Of a stretch of DNA of 64,000 bases, positions 9,244-18,560 are shown piece by piece. Each line of letters opens with the position of its first letter. Within the stretch, counting starts at the first letter, position 1. The DNA lies in assembly GCA_947585865.1 (NCBI GenBank), contig CANPXH010000013.1:1-64000 (forward strand), in the 5' to 3' direction. The stretch is from an uncultured Clostridia bacterium. GTDB lineage: Bacteria; Bacillota; Clostridia; Lachnospirales; CAG-274. Below the pieces are notes generated by a model. The model was not told the origin of the DNA. It did not search any database and was given only the letters and a program-made list of their open reading frames with translations. Made by a program: the position numbers and the translations under genes.

Positions 9244-9720
9244 AGGTTTTACGAACTTTATAAAATCTAATTTATATGTACTTTTTTGCGAAAAAAGTAC
9301 CAAAAACGTTCAGCACTTTCAGCTACGCTGAAAGACAGCCTTTGGCTGTCGGATAAATCTTTCCGTGCAATGGGAACCTTCCGGTGGTTCCCACACCCTC
9401 CGAACGGCTTTTGGGGCTCGGAATTATCTTATTTCATAACTTTCGACCCCAAAAGAGGCTCAACCTCGCCTTTTGCCACGTTGCGGCGGCGAGGTTCTAA
9501 CTGTCAAAGTTTAGTAAGTTGAAAAAATTTATTTTCAATTTTTTTGACCTCAAAAGTATCGGGGCTTCCGCCCAGCCACCTTGCGGCTGGCGGAAGGAAT
9601 GACCCCGATGATAAGTCGGTAATAAAATTATTATCCTTATCGGTTTTCAAATGCAAATTTATTAAATTTACATTTTAAAGTCAATAAGGAAACAACATAT
9701 ACACAAGGAGGAAGGCAAAA
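9244..9720. repeat. Repeat-rich gap before ilvD
   Basis: About 480 bp without a gene. It contains an inverted copy of the GTACTTTTTT palindrome and the left-edge segment (about 9277-9370 matches 1-90 inverted), then a GGGAACC-GGTTCCC hairpin unit (9371-9457) found again at 63813-63902. A 78-codon open frame over 9286-9522 is a translation of these repeats and is not a gene. The last 60 bp are AT-rich and may hold the ilvD promoter, but I cannot place one with confidence. Confidence 0.75.
9371..9457 (+). repeat. GGGAACC hairpin repeat, copy 1
   Basis: It begins with a hairpin, GGGAACC-ttccggt-GGTTCCC, followed by CTCCGAACGGCTTTTGGGGCTC and ends ACTTTCGACCCCAAAAG. Copy 2 at 63813-63902 is nearly identical and in the same orientation. 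Confidence 0.85.
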
Positions 9721-11379
9721 ATGATAAGTGACAGAGTTAAAAAAGGTCCGGACAAGACGCCCCACCGTTCTTTATTCAAGGCGATGGGCTATACAGATGA
9801 AGAGCTGGCAAGGCCTCTTATAGGCGTGGTCAATGCTCAGAATGAGATCATACCCGGTCATGTGCATCTTGACAATATAGCAAAGGCAGTCAAGGCAGGT
9901 ATACTTGCGGCAGGAGGAACACCTATAGAGGTGCCTGCCATAGGCGTATGTGACGGTATCGCCATGGGTCATATAGGTATGCACTACTCTCTTCCCACAA
10001 GAGAGCTTATTGCAGACAGTGTAGAATGCCAGGCTATGGCGCACGGCTTTGACGGTCTTGTGCTTATACCAAACTGCGACAAGATAGTTCCCGGTATGCT
10101 CATGGCAGCCGCAAGGCTTAATATACCTGCCATAGTATGCAGCGGCGGCCCTATGCTTGCAGGCACAATGGGCTGCGAAAAGCTTTCCCTTTCAAAGACA
10201 TTTGAGGCTGTAGGCGCTTACGAGGCAGGACTTATAAGCAGAGAAAAGCTTAAGGAATATGAGGACAAGTCCTGTCCGAGCTGCGGCTCATGCTCAGGCA
10301 TGTATACAGCCAATTCAATGAATTGTCTTTCAGAGGTAATAGGTATGGCGCTTCCCGGCAACGGAACTATACCTGCTGTTTACGGCGACAGGATAGGTCT
10401 TGCAAAGCATGCGGGTATGCAGATAATGAAGCTTGTGGAAAAGGATATAAAGCCAAGAGATATAATGAACGAAAAGGCATTTAAGAATGCTCTTACAATG
10501 GACATGGCTCTTGGCTGCTCAACAAATTCAATGCTTCATCTTCCCGCTATAGCTCATGAGGCAGGAGTTGAGATAAATCTTGACATAGCAAACGAAATAA
10601 GCTCCAAGACTCCCAACCTCTGTCACCTTGCTCCCGCAGGCCCTAACTATATTGAGGAGCTGAATCTCGTAGGCGGTATCCCTGCCGTTATGGCGGAGAT
10701 AAACAAGCTTGGCTTGCTTGAGCTTGACAACCCCACAGTTACATTAAAGACTGTAGGCGAAAATATAGAGGGTATAGACGGAGCCGACGGCACTATTATA
10801 AGAAAAATCGATGAGCCATATTCCGCAACAGGCGGCATAGCTGTGCTCAGAGGAAATATAGCAAAAGACGGCTGTGTTGTAAAGAGAAGCGCAGTTGCTC
10901 CCGAAATGCTCAAGCACAAAGGCCCCGCAAGGGTATTTACATCCGAAGAGGATGCTATCGCAGCTATATTCGGCGGCAAGATAGTAAAGGGCGATGTTGT
11001 TGTAATAACATACGAAGGCCCCAAGGGCGGCCCCGGTATGAGAGAAATGCTTTCGCCTACTTCCGCTCTTGCAGGTATGAAGCTGGATAAGGATGTTGCT
11101 CTTATTACAGACGGCCGTTTCAGCGGCGCTTCAAGAGGCGCAAGCATAGGTCATGTATCACCCGAGGCTGCCGCAGGCGGAAATATAGGTCTTGTGCGTG
11201 AAGGCGATATTATAGATATAGATATAAACGGCGGCAAGATAAACGTAGAGGTAAGCGATGATGAGCTTGAAGCAAGAAGAAGGGAATGGGTGATACCTGA
11301 GCCTAAGATAAAGACAGGCTATCTTTCAAGATATGCTAAGCTTGTCAGCTCAGCAGACAAGGGCGCCGTATTGAACTAA
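9721..11379 (+). CDS. ilvD: Dihydroxy-acid dehydratase
   Basis: A 552-residue IlvD/Edd-family Fe-S enzyme. It dehydrates dihydroxy-isovalerate and dihydroxy-methylvalerate to the 2-oxo acids. The cluster cysteine regions [18 protein letters not shown] and [12 protein letters not shown] are intact, and the C-terminal GRFSGASRG block is present. A strong AAGGAGGAAGG precedes the ATG. It is followed after 12 bp by a small secreted-protein gene and then ilvB. Confidence 0.96.
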   Translation: MISDRVKKGPDKTPHRSLFKAMGYTDEELARPLIGVVNAQNEIIPGHVHLDNIAKAVKAGILAAGGTPIEVPAIGVCDGIAMGHIGMHYSLPTRELIADSVECQAMAHGFDGLVLIPNCDKIVPGMLMAAARLNIPAIVCSGGPMLAGTMGCEKLSLSKTFEAVGAYEAGLISREKLKEYEDKSCPSCGSCSGMYTANSMNCLSEVIGMALPGNGTIPAVYGDRIGLAKHAGMQIMKLVEKDIKPRDIMNEKAFKNALTMDMALGCSTNSMLHLPAIAHEAGVEINLDIANEISSKTPNLCHLAPAGPNYIEELNLVGGIPAVMAEINKLGLLELDNPTVTLKTVGENIEGIDGADGTIIRKIDEPYSATGGIAVLRGNIAKDGCVVKRSAVAPEMLKHKGPARVFTSEEDAIAAIFGGKIVKGDVVVITYEGPKGGPGMREMLSPTSALAGMKLDKDVALITDGRFSGASRGASIGHVSPEAAAGGNIGLVREGDIIDIDINGGKINVEVSDDELEARRREWVIPEPKIKTGYLSRYAKLVSSADKGAVLN

Positions 11380-11391
11380 GGAGGTATGGCT

Positions 11392-11958
11392 GTGAAAAAA
11401 ACTATAGCTGTTTTGTTGTCTTTCATTGTGATATTGACTGCTTGGGCAGTGCCTGTATCTGCCATACAGGAGGATGTAAAAGCAGTATATATCAATGAAC
11501 TCAAGTGGCTGAGCAAAGCAGGACATACAGCCACCTATTCAGACGGAGTAAACACCCGGAGCGAACCGTGTGACGGAGATACAGAGGTGGAATACTGCGC
11601 TTATGATATAAACAAAGACGGATATAAGGAGCTCTGCGTTAAGACAGGCTGCTGCGAGGCAGACTACACCTATAAATTCTATAGCTGTGAATACGGCAAA
11701 ATAGTTTATTTGGGCGAAGCGGATGCAAGCCATTCCGCTCTTTATGAATGCGACATAAACGGCATATTCATACACCAAGGCCACATGGGCTTTGAGACAC
11801 TTACAAGAGTATCCAAAAACGGACACAGCCTTGCTTCAACGCAGATATTTGAATATGACCTTTATCCCCTGCTTGAAAAAGGCATAGATGCGGATTATCA
11901 TTATCCCGAAAGATATATTGAAATGTATAAAGCCGACGACTATTCGGGCTTATATTGA
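11392..11958 (+). CDS. Small secreted protein of unknown function
   Basis: 188 residues. The signal peptide MKKTIAVLLSFIVILTAWA runs to about residue 24 (VPVSA cleavage region). The mature part has a DINKDGYKELCV stretch resembling the calcium-loop FG-GAP/EF-hand-like motifs of clostridial surface proteins, and two closely spaced cysteines (TGCC). No catalytic motif is recognised. AAGGAGGT (11378-11385) abuts an ATG at 11386, but its normal 6-base spacing points to the GTG at 11392, which also gives the cleaner signal peptide. It sits tightly between ilvD and ilvB (19 bp to ilvB), so it is co-transcribed with them. Confidence 0.75.
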   Translation: MKKTIAVLLSFIVILTAWAVPVSAIQEDVKAVYINELKWLSKAGHTATYSDGVNTRSEPCDGDTEVEYCAYDINKDGYKELCVKTGCCEADYTYKFYSCEYGKIVYLGEADASHSALYECDINGIFIHQGHMGFETLTRVSKNGHSLASTQIFEYDLYPLLEKGIDADYHYPERYIEMYKADDYSGLY

Positions 11959-11976
11959 TTTTAACGGAGGTACTAT

Positions 11977-13659
11977 ATGTTATTGAACGGTTCTGAAATA
12001 TTGGTAGAGTGCCTTAAGGAACAGGGTGTAGACACTATATTCGGCTATCCCGGCGGCGCTGTACTGAATATATACGATGCATTATACAAGCATCAGCATG
12101 AAATAAAGCATTATCTGACGTCTCATGAACAAGGCGCTGCCCATGCGGCAGACGGCTATGCAAGGGCTACGGGTAAGGTAGGCGTATGCCTTGCCACAAG
12201 CGGCCCCGGTGCCTGTAACCTTGTTACGGGCATAGCTACGGCATATATGGACAGCGTGCCTATGGTCGCTATCACAGGCAATGTTGCCAATTCCTATTTG
12301 GGAAAGGACAGCTTTCAGGAAGTGGATATAACCGGCATAACAATGCCTATAACAAAGCACAACTTCCTTGTAAAAGACGTTACAAAGCTTGCCGACACTG
12401 TAAGGAAAGCCTTTTGGATAGCCAGAAAAGGACGTCCGGGCCCTGTGCTCATAGATATTACAAAAGACGTTACCGGGGCTATGTGCGAATACACGCCAAA
12501 GGAGCCTATTCCCGTTGAGAAAAGAGTGAACACCATTACCGAGGAGGATCTTTCCGAGGCCATAGAGCTTATACAGAATTCCGAAAAGCCCTTCCTCTAC
12601 TGCGGCGGCGGCTGTATAAATGCCGAAGCCACAGAGGAGATACTCAAGCTTATAGAAAGCCAGGATATGCCTGCGTCTTGCTCAGCCATGGGTCTTGGCA
12701 CAGTACCCTCCGATCACCCCAACTATACCGGTATGATAGGTATGCACGGCACAAAGACATCTAACCTTCTTGCCAACGAGTGCGACCTTATTATAGCTAT
12801 GGGCGCCCGCTTCAGCGACAGAGTTGCAACTAATTTCAAGACCTTTGCTCCCAATGCAAAGGTGCTCCATATAGATATAGACCCTGCCGAAATAAGCAAG
12901 AACGTACCTGCATATTGTGCGGTCATAGGCGATGTGAACGAGGTATGCAGGCGCATAAATGCCCGCCTTGAAAAGAAGGAGAGAAAGGAATGGCTCTCAG
13001 AGGTAAATAAATACAAGGCGGAATATCCCCTTAAGTATGTACATGACGGCACTCTTAAGCCTCAGTATATTATGGAGAGGATAAATGCCATATGCAAGGG
13101 TGAAGAGATAATAGTTACCGAGGTAGGCCAGCATCAGATGTGGGCTTGCCAATTTATAGAGAACAAGTACCCAAGACACTTCCTGTCTTCAGGCGGCCTT
13201 GGAACTATGGGCTATGGCTTAGGCGCTGCCATTGGCGCAAAGGTAGGACAGCCCGACAAGGTAGTGTTCAATATTGCAGGCGACGGCTGCTTCTATATGA
13301 ACCATATTGAAATGGCTACGGCAGTGGCAAACGATGTGCCTATAATAGAGGTTGTCATAAACAATCACGTTTTGGGTATGGTAAGACAGTGGCAGGATCT
13401 CTTCTATGACGCAAGATATTCTCAGACCAATCTTGACAAGGCTACAGACTTTATAAAGCTGGGCGAGGCATATAAGGCCGTTACATATAATGTAACAAAG
13501 CCCGAACAGGTGGATGATGCCATAAAGGGAGCCATTGCAAGCGGCAAGCCTGCCCTTATCGTATGCGAAATAGACAGAGACGAAAAGGTATTCCCAATGA
13601 TACCTGCTGGCGAGAGCGTTGACAGTATGATAACTCTTGACGAATATGAAGGAAACTGA
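11977..13659 (+). CDS. ilvB: Acetolactate synthase, large (catalytic) subunit
   Basis: A 560-residue ThDP enzyme condensing pyruvate with pyruvate or 2-oxobutyrate. The opening FGYPGGAVL, the catalytic glutamate in SHEQGAAHAADGYAR, the FAD domain, and the ThDP motif AGDGCFYMN...NN are all present. ACGGAGGT precedes the ATG. It needs the small subunit IlvN, encoded at the other end of the cluster (751). Downstream, a weak GCGGCCT/AGGCCGC hairpin (about 13695-13750) could end the transcript. Confidence 0.96.
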   Translation: MLLNGSEILVECLKEQGVDTIFGYPGGAVLNIYDALYKHQHEIKHYLTSHEQGAAHAADGYARATGKVGVCLATSGPGACNLVTGIATAYMDSVPMVAITGNVANSYLGKDSFQEVDITGITMPITKHNFLVKDVTKLADTVRKAFWIARKGRPGPVLIDITKDVTGAMCEYTPKEPIPVEKRVNTITEEDLSEAIELIQNSEKPFLYCGGGCINAEATEEILKLIESQDMPASCSAMGLGTVPSDHPNYTGMIGMHGTKTSNLLANECDLIIAMGARFSDRVATNFKTFAPNAKVLHIDIDPAEISKNVPAYCAVIGDVNEVCRRINARLEKKERKEWLSEVNKYKAEYPLKYVHDGTLKPQYIMERINAICKGEEIIVTEVGQHQMWACQFIENKYPRHFLSSGGLGTMGYGLGAAIGAKVGQPDKVVFNIAGDGCFYMNHIEMATAVANDVPIIEVVINNHVLGMVRQWQDLFYDARYSQTNLDKATDFIKLGEAYKAVTYNVTKPEQVDDAIKGAIASGKPALIVCEIDRDEKVFPMIPAGESVDSMITLDEYEGN

Positions 13660-13854
13660 TATATATAACATCATATTTCGCAGCATATCCCATAGCGGCC
13701 TTTTGATAATGCCTTTAACATTTATGGTATAAAAAAATTGAGGCCGCAAACGGATAAGCAATGATCATCAAATTATAAAAAACATTCTCACTTCATAAGC
13801 TAAGAGCATTGCTCTTAAAATACGGCTCGCGCAAGGCCCTTATAAATATCGGCA

Positions 13855-13918
13855 CAAAAAAATACATAGCAGTTTGGCAGTCTCGGCAAAATACCGATTT
13901 GTCAAGCTCTATGTATTT
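13855..13918 (-). terminator. Intrinsic terminator of tRNA-Arg
   Basis: On the minus strand a 10-bp stem, AAATACATAG/CTATGTATTT, with an inner TCGG/CCGA stem, runs straight into seven T residues. It starts 14 bases beyond the tRNA 3' end. Confidence 0.8.
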
Positions 13919-13931
13919 AGCTGTATTTCAA

Positions 13932-14003
13932 TGCACTCCGGGGGAATTGAACCCCCATTTCTCAGTCCGGAGCCAAGCGTTCTATCCGTTAGACTAGGAG
14001 TGC
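13932..14003 (-). tRNA. tRNA-Arg (anticodon CCG)
   Basis: Reads GCACTCC...GGAGTGC with an A discriminator. The acceptor stem is 7 bp; the anticodon stem CTTGG/CTGAG encloses loop CTCCGGA (anticodon CCG, reading CGG); the T-arm is GGGGG-TTCAATT-CCCCC. No CCA is encoded. It stands alone, between the ilv cluster and the fumarase operon. Confidence 0.93.
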
Positions 14004-14096
14004 AAAACATAGGGCAACATCATTTCAGACAAGTTTACCCTATCATATCTTCCCTTTACACCGAAAAATACATTGGAGATATCCTATTTTTAAATA

Positions 14097-14639
14097 TTAT
14101 TTTTTATACTTCTGCGGCTCTGTTGCATAAAGATTGTTTCCACGGCTGTCTATTATGACGATACCGGGGAAATTCTCTACCTCAAGGCGGTGTATAGCCT
14201 CTGAGCCAAGATCATCATAGGCGACCACATCACATTTTTTGACACACTCGCTCAAAAGAGCTCCTGCTCCGCCTACTGCGCCTATATATACGGCGCCGTA
14301 TTTTTTCATAGCGTCGATCACGGCTTCATTTCTTGCACCCTTGCCTATCATACACGTAAGCCCCAGTTCTATTGTCTTTGGAGAATACGCATCCATTCTG
14401 TAGCTCGTGGTAGGCCCTACGGATCCTATAGGCTCTCCCGGCTTAGCGGGAGCAGGCCCTGCAAAATATATTGTCTGATCTGTCAGGTCGACAGGCAAAG
14501 CTATTCCCTTTTCCAAATTTTCAAGCATCCTCTTGTGCGCGGCATCCCTGGCTGTGTATATAACGCCTGTTATATATACCATATCCCCTGCCTTAAGGCT
14601 TCTTGCTTTTTCTCTTGTGATAGGTGTTGTGATATTCAT
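14097..14639 (-). CDS. fumB: Class I fumarate hydratase, beta (C-terminal) subunit
   Basis: A 180-residue FumA/TtdB C-terminal-domain protein. With the alpha subunit it hydrates fumarate to malate (the L-tartrate dehydratase beta subunit is the close alternative). It has the family blocks TSYRMDAYSP, MIGKGARN, IGAVGGAGAL and DLGSEAI. Its ATG is one base after the stop of the upstream glycosyltransferase gene, with AAGGA inside that gene's end, so the two are translationally coupled. The alpha subunit is not adjacent but 2.7 kb upstream (17325-18167), beyond two glycosylation genes. The symbol is by family only. Confidence 0.88.
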   Translation of the reverse strand: MNITTPITREKARSLKAGDMVYITGVIYTARDAAHKRMLENLEKGIALPVDLTDQTIYFAGPAPAKPGEPIGSVGPTTSYRMDAYSPKTIELGLTCMIGKGARNEAVIDAMKKYGAVYIGAVGGAGALLSECVKKCDVVAYDDLGSEAIHRLEVENFPGIVIIDSRGNNLYATEPQKYKK

Positions 14640-14640
14640 A

Positions 14641-15588
14641 TTATCTATCCTTCCGCTTCAATTCTTTTTCCATGCGGTCTATCATTACAAGCTTAAATTC
14701 AAAGTCCTGCTTATCCTTTGCAACTATTGTTGAAAGTATCATACCCGCAATATAGCACTGTATCGCAGTTATCATAGTAAATCCGCATACTATAAGGGTG
14801 GGGAAATTAGGCACCTGTCCTGTTTTCATATATGTTATAAACACGGGAATAAAAAAGACAACGCTCAGTATAAAAAGCACTGTGCCTATCCACGAAAAGA
14901 AATGCCTGGGTTTATAATCCTTATATAGCTTTACAATGGTTTTGATGACCTTAAGACCGTCACTGTAGGTATTGAGCTTGGACTCACTGCCATCTATCCT
15001 ATCTCTGTAATCAATAACATAATTTGCCACAAGCATATTTTTATCAATGGCGTGTATTGTCATTTCAGTCTCTATTTCAAAGCCTTTTGAAATAACAGGG
15101 AATGTCTTTACAAACCTGTATGAAAAGGCTCTGAGTCCTGTCATTATATCCTTTATATCGCTTTTGAAAAGGGTGTTTATGGCTTTTCTTACCATAGAAT
15201 TCCCAAAATTGTGGAAGGGCCTTTTGTTTTCCGTAAAATATGTTGATGAAAGCCTGTCGCCTACTATCATATCCATACCCTGTTCAAGTATCATGGCGGA
15301 CATTTTTATTGTTGGCTCTACCGGATAGGTGTCATCTCCGTCTGTCATGATATAGCATTCGGCGTCTATTTCTCTGAACATACGTCTTATGACATTTCCT
15401 TTGCCCTGCTTGTATTCATAGCGCACCACTGCGCCTGCCGCCCTTGCGATCTCATCGGTACCGTCTGTGGAATTGTTGTCATATACATATACGGTCGCTT
15501 CGGGCAGTATACGTCTGAAATCCTCCACTACCTTCCCAATCGTCTTGCTTTCGTTGTAGCAGGGGATCAATACCGCTATTTTATCCAT
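14641..15588 (-). CDS. Family 2 glycosyltransferase with two C-terminal membrane helices
   Basis: 315 residues. The N-terminal GT2 (GT-A) domain has IPCYNES at the start and the metal-binding MTDGDDTYP. Two hydrophobic helices near residues 235-300 match the polyprenyl-phosphate hexose synthase type (GtrB/DPM1-like). It probably transfers a sugar from a nucleotide donor to a lipid carrier on the inner membrane face. The ATG at 15588 follows GGAG at 8 bases; a longer reading adds 23 unrelated residues. It is coupled to fumB downstream and to the large membrane protein upstream. The neighbouring GT-C-like protein could use its lipid-linked product (inference). Confidence 0.85.
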   Translation of the reverse strand: MDKIAVLIPCYNESKTIGKVVEDFRRILPEATVYVYDNNSTDGTDEIARAAGAVVRYEYKQGKGNVIRRMFREIDAECYIMTDGDDTYPVEPTIKMSAMILEQGMDMIVGDRLSSTYFTENKRPFHNFGNSMVRKAINTLFKSDIKDIMTGLRAFSYRFVKTFPVISKGFEIETEMTIHAIDKNMLVANYVIDYRDRIDGSESKLNTYSDGLKVIKTIVKLYKDYKPRHFFSWIGTVLFILSVVFFIPVFITYMKTGQVPNFPTLIVCGFTMITAIQCYIAGMILSTIVAKDKQDFEFKLVMIDRMEKELKRKDR

Positions 15589-15663
15589 AATAAGATCTCC
15601 TTTACAGCTGCTTTGCATTTGCTCATACAAAACGTCTTGTCGATCCCGTTGGGTCAATCACCG

Positions 15664-17283
15664 TCAAAATATATTTTCATTCTTCACAAGGACTACCCAA
15701 TTGCCTTCTTCTATTATATTTGACGTATTTTCCAATATAGGATGGTTTCTATCTTCAGCCCAGTTATATTCTTCCCTTGTAAGAAGCACGAAATACTTAT
15801 CCTGTGAAGGTACATCCTCATACCAGTTCAGATCCAAATTGAGCCAGCCCTTTGTGTAATTGCCCTCCGGCATATATATCTCTCTTACCTTGACCTTATT
15901 GTCGGAAAGCAGCGTTAAAATATTGGCATTCCAATATGTTGCATAGCCGTAGTCAAGGCCGTTTCTTTCCAAAAGCTCCACAGCCTTATGATGATCGTCA
16001 TCTCTTCCGTAGTTTGCAGGCATAGCAACAATCTGTCCTGCTGTTATCACAGCCGATAAAATAATGAGAGATGACAAAAGCACGGTCATTCTCTTTGCGG
16101 TGCTGCCGCTCCACAAGTACTTCCATACGCATACGTTAACTATGGCGGAGCTGCATACTATAGGTGAAAGTCTCCAGTTTACATCGGAAAGATTGCCAAA
16201 CACAAAGCCATACAGTATAAATCCGGTCATAAACCAATGGAAGAGCAAAAATATTTTTTCATGCCTGTTCAGTTTATTGTATATAAAAAGCGCAAACACA
16301 GGCACAAAGAAGAGCACAAGACTTCCTGCCATTTTAACGGCGGCGAATACATTGGCCGGCTTTGTGATAGATTGGCCGACTTCATAATCCGCACCCATAA
16401 GGGATGTCCAGTGGGGCAAAAATTTCAGCATATTATTGCTCCATTCCGTATTGGCAACGATGCTTGTGTATTTACTTTCGTAAGTTGTTTCCACGCTTGA
16501 TGAAACTATGCCGAATACCAAAAGGCCGACCAATGTTGCGGCAATAATTATGCCAAGGGCAATAAAGAGACCCTTGTTGCTTTTTGAAAAGAGCTTGCCC
16601 TTCTCATCCAAAACTGCCGTAATGAACAATGCGCCGATTATAGGTATGACAGAAAGAGTGAGAGCGGTGAGCCCATCTGATGCAGACAAAAATGTCCACA
16701 AGGCAAAGCACAGGGCAGGTATGATGACCTTCTTGTTTTTATTGAACGAAAAATCATTTTTACTGTAGCGAATAAGAAACAGAAATACAAGAGCAAGAAG
16801 GCCAAAGGCGATCATAGCGCCCAGGCTGTAGTGTATAATATGCTCCCAAAAAAGTTCTCTGAGCTTTTGGCTTGAAGACAGCAGCATAAACTCAAGAGCT
16901 ATCGTGACCATACATAACTCTTTGCTCCACTTCATGCCCCTCAGCATAAAGTAAAGAGCTGCCGTAAACACGAACAAGAATACAAGCATTGAAAGTCTGT
17001 ATGCAAACATTGAAAAGCCAAATATCTTTACAAACGGGAAAAACAGAAATGTGGCTCCAAAAGGAAGGAGATAGGGATAACAAAACGTAGTGCTGTAGAA
17101 TCTGCCGCTTTCAATACTTCCCTGTGCCCATGTCATGGTGTCCACACAATCCGAATGCAAATATCCCTCGGAGGGTCCCAGCATATAGTATAAGACCGCA
17201 ATAAATGCCAAAGCCAATATGAAATATGAAAATGTAGTTTTATAGTTTCTTTTTACCATCTTGTTTTGTGCAGTATTTTCCAC
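15664..17283 (-). CDS. Polytopic membrane protein, probable GT-C-type glycosyltransferase
   Basis: 539 residues with about ten hydrophobic segments. After the first helix comes an outward loop, YLHSDCVDTMTWAQ, whose acidic pair fits the metal/donor site of GT-C enzymes, and a C-terminal soluble domain from about residue 430. I do not recognise a specific family; a lipid-linked-sugar transferase acting outside the membrane is the best guess, supported by the adjacent DPM1-like gene. The GTG start at 17283 has AGGAGG 8 bases upstream. It sits 41 bp after the fumarase alpha gene. Confidence 0.7.
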   Translation of the reverse strand: MENTAQNKMVKRNYKTTFSYFILALAFIAVLYYMLGPSEGYLHSDCVDTMTWAQGSIESGRFYSTTFCYPYLLPFGATFLFFPFVKIFGFSMFAYRLSMLVFLFVFTAALYFMLRGMKWSKELCMVTIALEFMLLSSSQKLRELFWEHIIHYSLGAMIAFGLLALVFLFLIRYSKNDFSFNKNKKVIIPALCFALWTFLSASDGLTALTLSVIPIIGALFITAVLDEKGKLFSKSNKGLFIALGIIIAATLVGLLVFGIVSSSVETTYESKYTSIVANTEWSNNMLKFLPHWTSLMGADYEVGQSITKPANVFAAVKMAGSLVLFFVPVFALFIYNKLNRHEKIFLLFHWFMTGFILYGFVFGNLSDVNWRLSPIVCSSAIVNVCVWKYLWSGSTAKRMTVLLSSLIILSAVITAGQIVAMPANYGRDDDHHKAVELLERNGLDYGYATYWNANILTLLSDNKVKVREIYMPEGNYTKGWLNLDLNWYEDVPSQDKYFVLLTREEYNWAEDRNHPILENTSNIIEEGNWVVLVKNENIF

Positions 17284-17324
17284 CTATAGTTCCTCCTTTT
17301 TCCTACAGCTATGACGACCGTCAC

Positions 17325-18167
17325 CTATACAGTACATTCCCCGTGCCTTGTAACATGGCAGCTTACATTGACTGCAAGGGGCAATCCCGCAATATGTGTG
17401 GCATAGGTCTCGATATTAAGGCCCAAAACGGTAGTGCTGCCGCCCAGCCCCTGGGGGCCTATACCCAGCATATTTGCCTTTTCAAGAAGCTCTTCTTCCA
17501 TTTTTCTTATATGTTCCTTATGGGAATGAGAGCCTATCGGGCGAAGAAGCGCCTTTTTGGCAAGCTTGGCACAAAGCTCAAAATTGCCGCCTATACCCAC
17601 GCCTATCACCATAGGCGGGCAGGGGTTAGGGCCTGCCTTCTCTATGCAATCCAATATTGCTGCCTTAACGCCTTCAACTCCGTCTGAAGGCTTTAGCATA
17701 TATATCCTGCTCATATTTTCGCTGCCGAAGCCCTTTGGCGCCACCTCTATATGTACCCTGTCGCCCTTCACTATGTCGTAATGTATTACAGCAGGAGTAT
17801 TGTCCTTAGTATTCACTCTTATAAGAGGATCGGAAACAACGGACTTTCTGAGATAGCCCTCTGTATAGCCACGGCGCACGCCTTCGTTTATGGCATCGGT
17901 AAGATCGCCGCCTGTAAAATGTACATCCTGGCCTATCTCCATAAAAATAACTGCCATACCCGTGTCCTGGCATATGGGCTTAAACTTGCTTTTGGCAAGG
18001 TCGGCATTTTCCATAAGCTGAGAAAGTATGTTCCTGCCTATGGGTGAAGCTTCGTTTTTATTGGCTTCGTTTATGGCATTGTATACATCCTCGTTAAGCA
18101 CACAGTTGGCATTTATGCAAAGCTCTTTTATTTTATCGGTTATTATCGATACATCAATTTCTCTCAT
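17325..18167 (-). CDS. fumA: Class I fumarate hydratase, alpha (N-terminal) subunit
   Basis: A 280-residue Fe-S hydro-lyase N-terminal domain (FumA/TtdA). The cluster cysteines lie in CQDTGMAV, GGNFELCAK and NPCPPMV; the RVHIEVAPKGFGSENMS block is typical. The start at 18167 (MREIDVSI) has GAGGAAG upstream; the upstream extension of 50 codons is not conserved in character. It is the first gene of an operon with a consensus promoter at 18206-18234 and is followed by two glycosylation genes before its beta subunit. Confidence 0.9.
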   Translation of the reverse strand: MREIDVSIITDKIKELCINANCVLNEDVYNAINEANKNEASPIGRNILSQLMENADLAKSKFKPICQDTGMAVIFMEIGQDVHFTGGDLTDAINEGVRRGYTEGYLRKSVVSDPLIRVNTKDNTPAVIHYDIVKGDRVHIEVAPKGFGSENMSRIYMLKPSDGVEGVKAAILDCIEKAGPNPCPPMVIGVGIGGNFELCAKLAKKALLRPIGSHSHKEHIRKMEEELLEKANMLGIGPQGLGGSTTVLGLNIETYATHIAGLPLAVNVSCHVTRHGECTV

Positions 18168-18205
18168 TTTGTCTTCCTCATTTGTGTATGTAGTGATACA
18201 AGCTA

Positions 18206-18234
18206 AGTATAGCACAAATATATTGTAATTGCAA
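18206..18234 (-). promoter_or_regulatory. Promoter of the fumarase-glycosylation operon
   Basis: On the minus strand TTGCAA (18234-18229), 17-bp spacer, TATACT (18211-18206). The transcript would start about 30 bases before the fumA start codon. Confidence 0.65.
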
Positions 18235-18488
18235 TGTTTAGTTGTATGATATGCATTGGCTGCGCCTGTTATAACGCATTTTGAAGACGGCGGTATGCCT
18301 TTCGGCTCAATGCTCATTCCTTGAAAAGGACAGGCTGTGACAAAGTGATTTATTTAAAACCTTCCCCCGTATGACGATGAGCCTCTTCCCTTGCCAAAGC
18401 AAGGATCGGCTTTTTGGTATCGCTGCGCAAGGCGGTTTGATTTAGCTTATGTACAGAAATTCCTCTGCAATGACCTTTACTTCTAAGG
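18235..18488. other. Gap without recognised content
   Basis: About 250 bp between the divergent fumarase promoter and the terminator of the giant gene. It contains a small CCTTGC-caaa-GCAAGG hairpin near 18395 but no gene, RNA or promoter that I can support. Confidence 0.5.
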
Positions 18489-18522
18489 CAAAAAAGAAGA
18501 CTGCGGCTAAAAGCCGCAGTCC
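18489..18522 (-). terminator. Intrinsic terminator of the giant pectinase gene
   Basis: On the minus strand GACTGCGGCT-ttt-AGCCGCAGTC followed by TTCTTTTTT, about 40 bases beyond the stop codon. Confidence 0.93.
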
Positions 18523-18560
18523 TCAAATATATAGCTTCCAAAAGGAAGGAATTAATATTG

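Noticed and set aside
9286..9522. 78-codon open frame on the plus strand
   Set aside because: Lies entirely in repeat families found elsewhere (GTACTTTTTT unit and GGGAACC unit), has no ribosome binding site, and has a low-complexity-like product.
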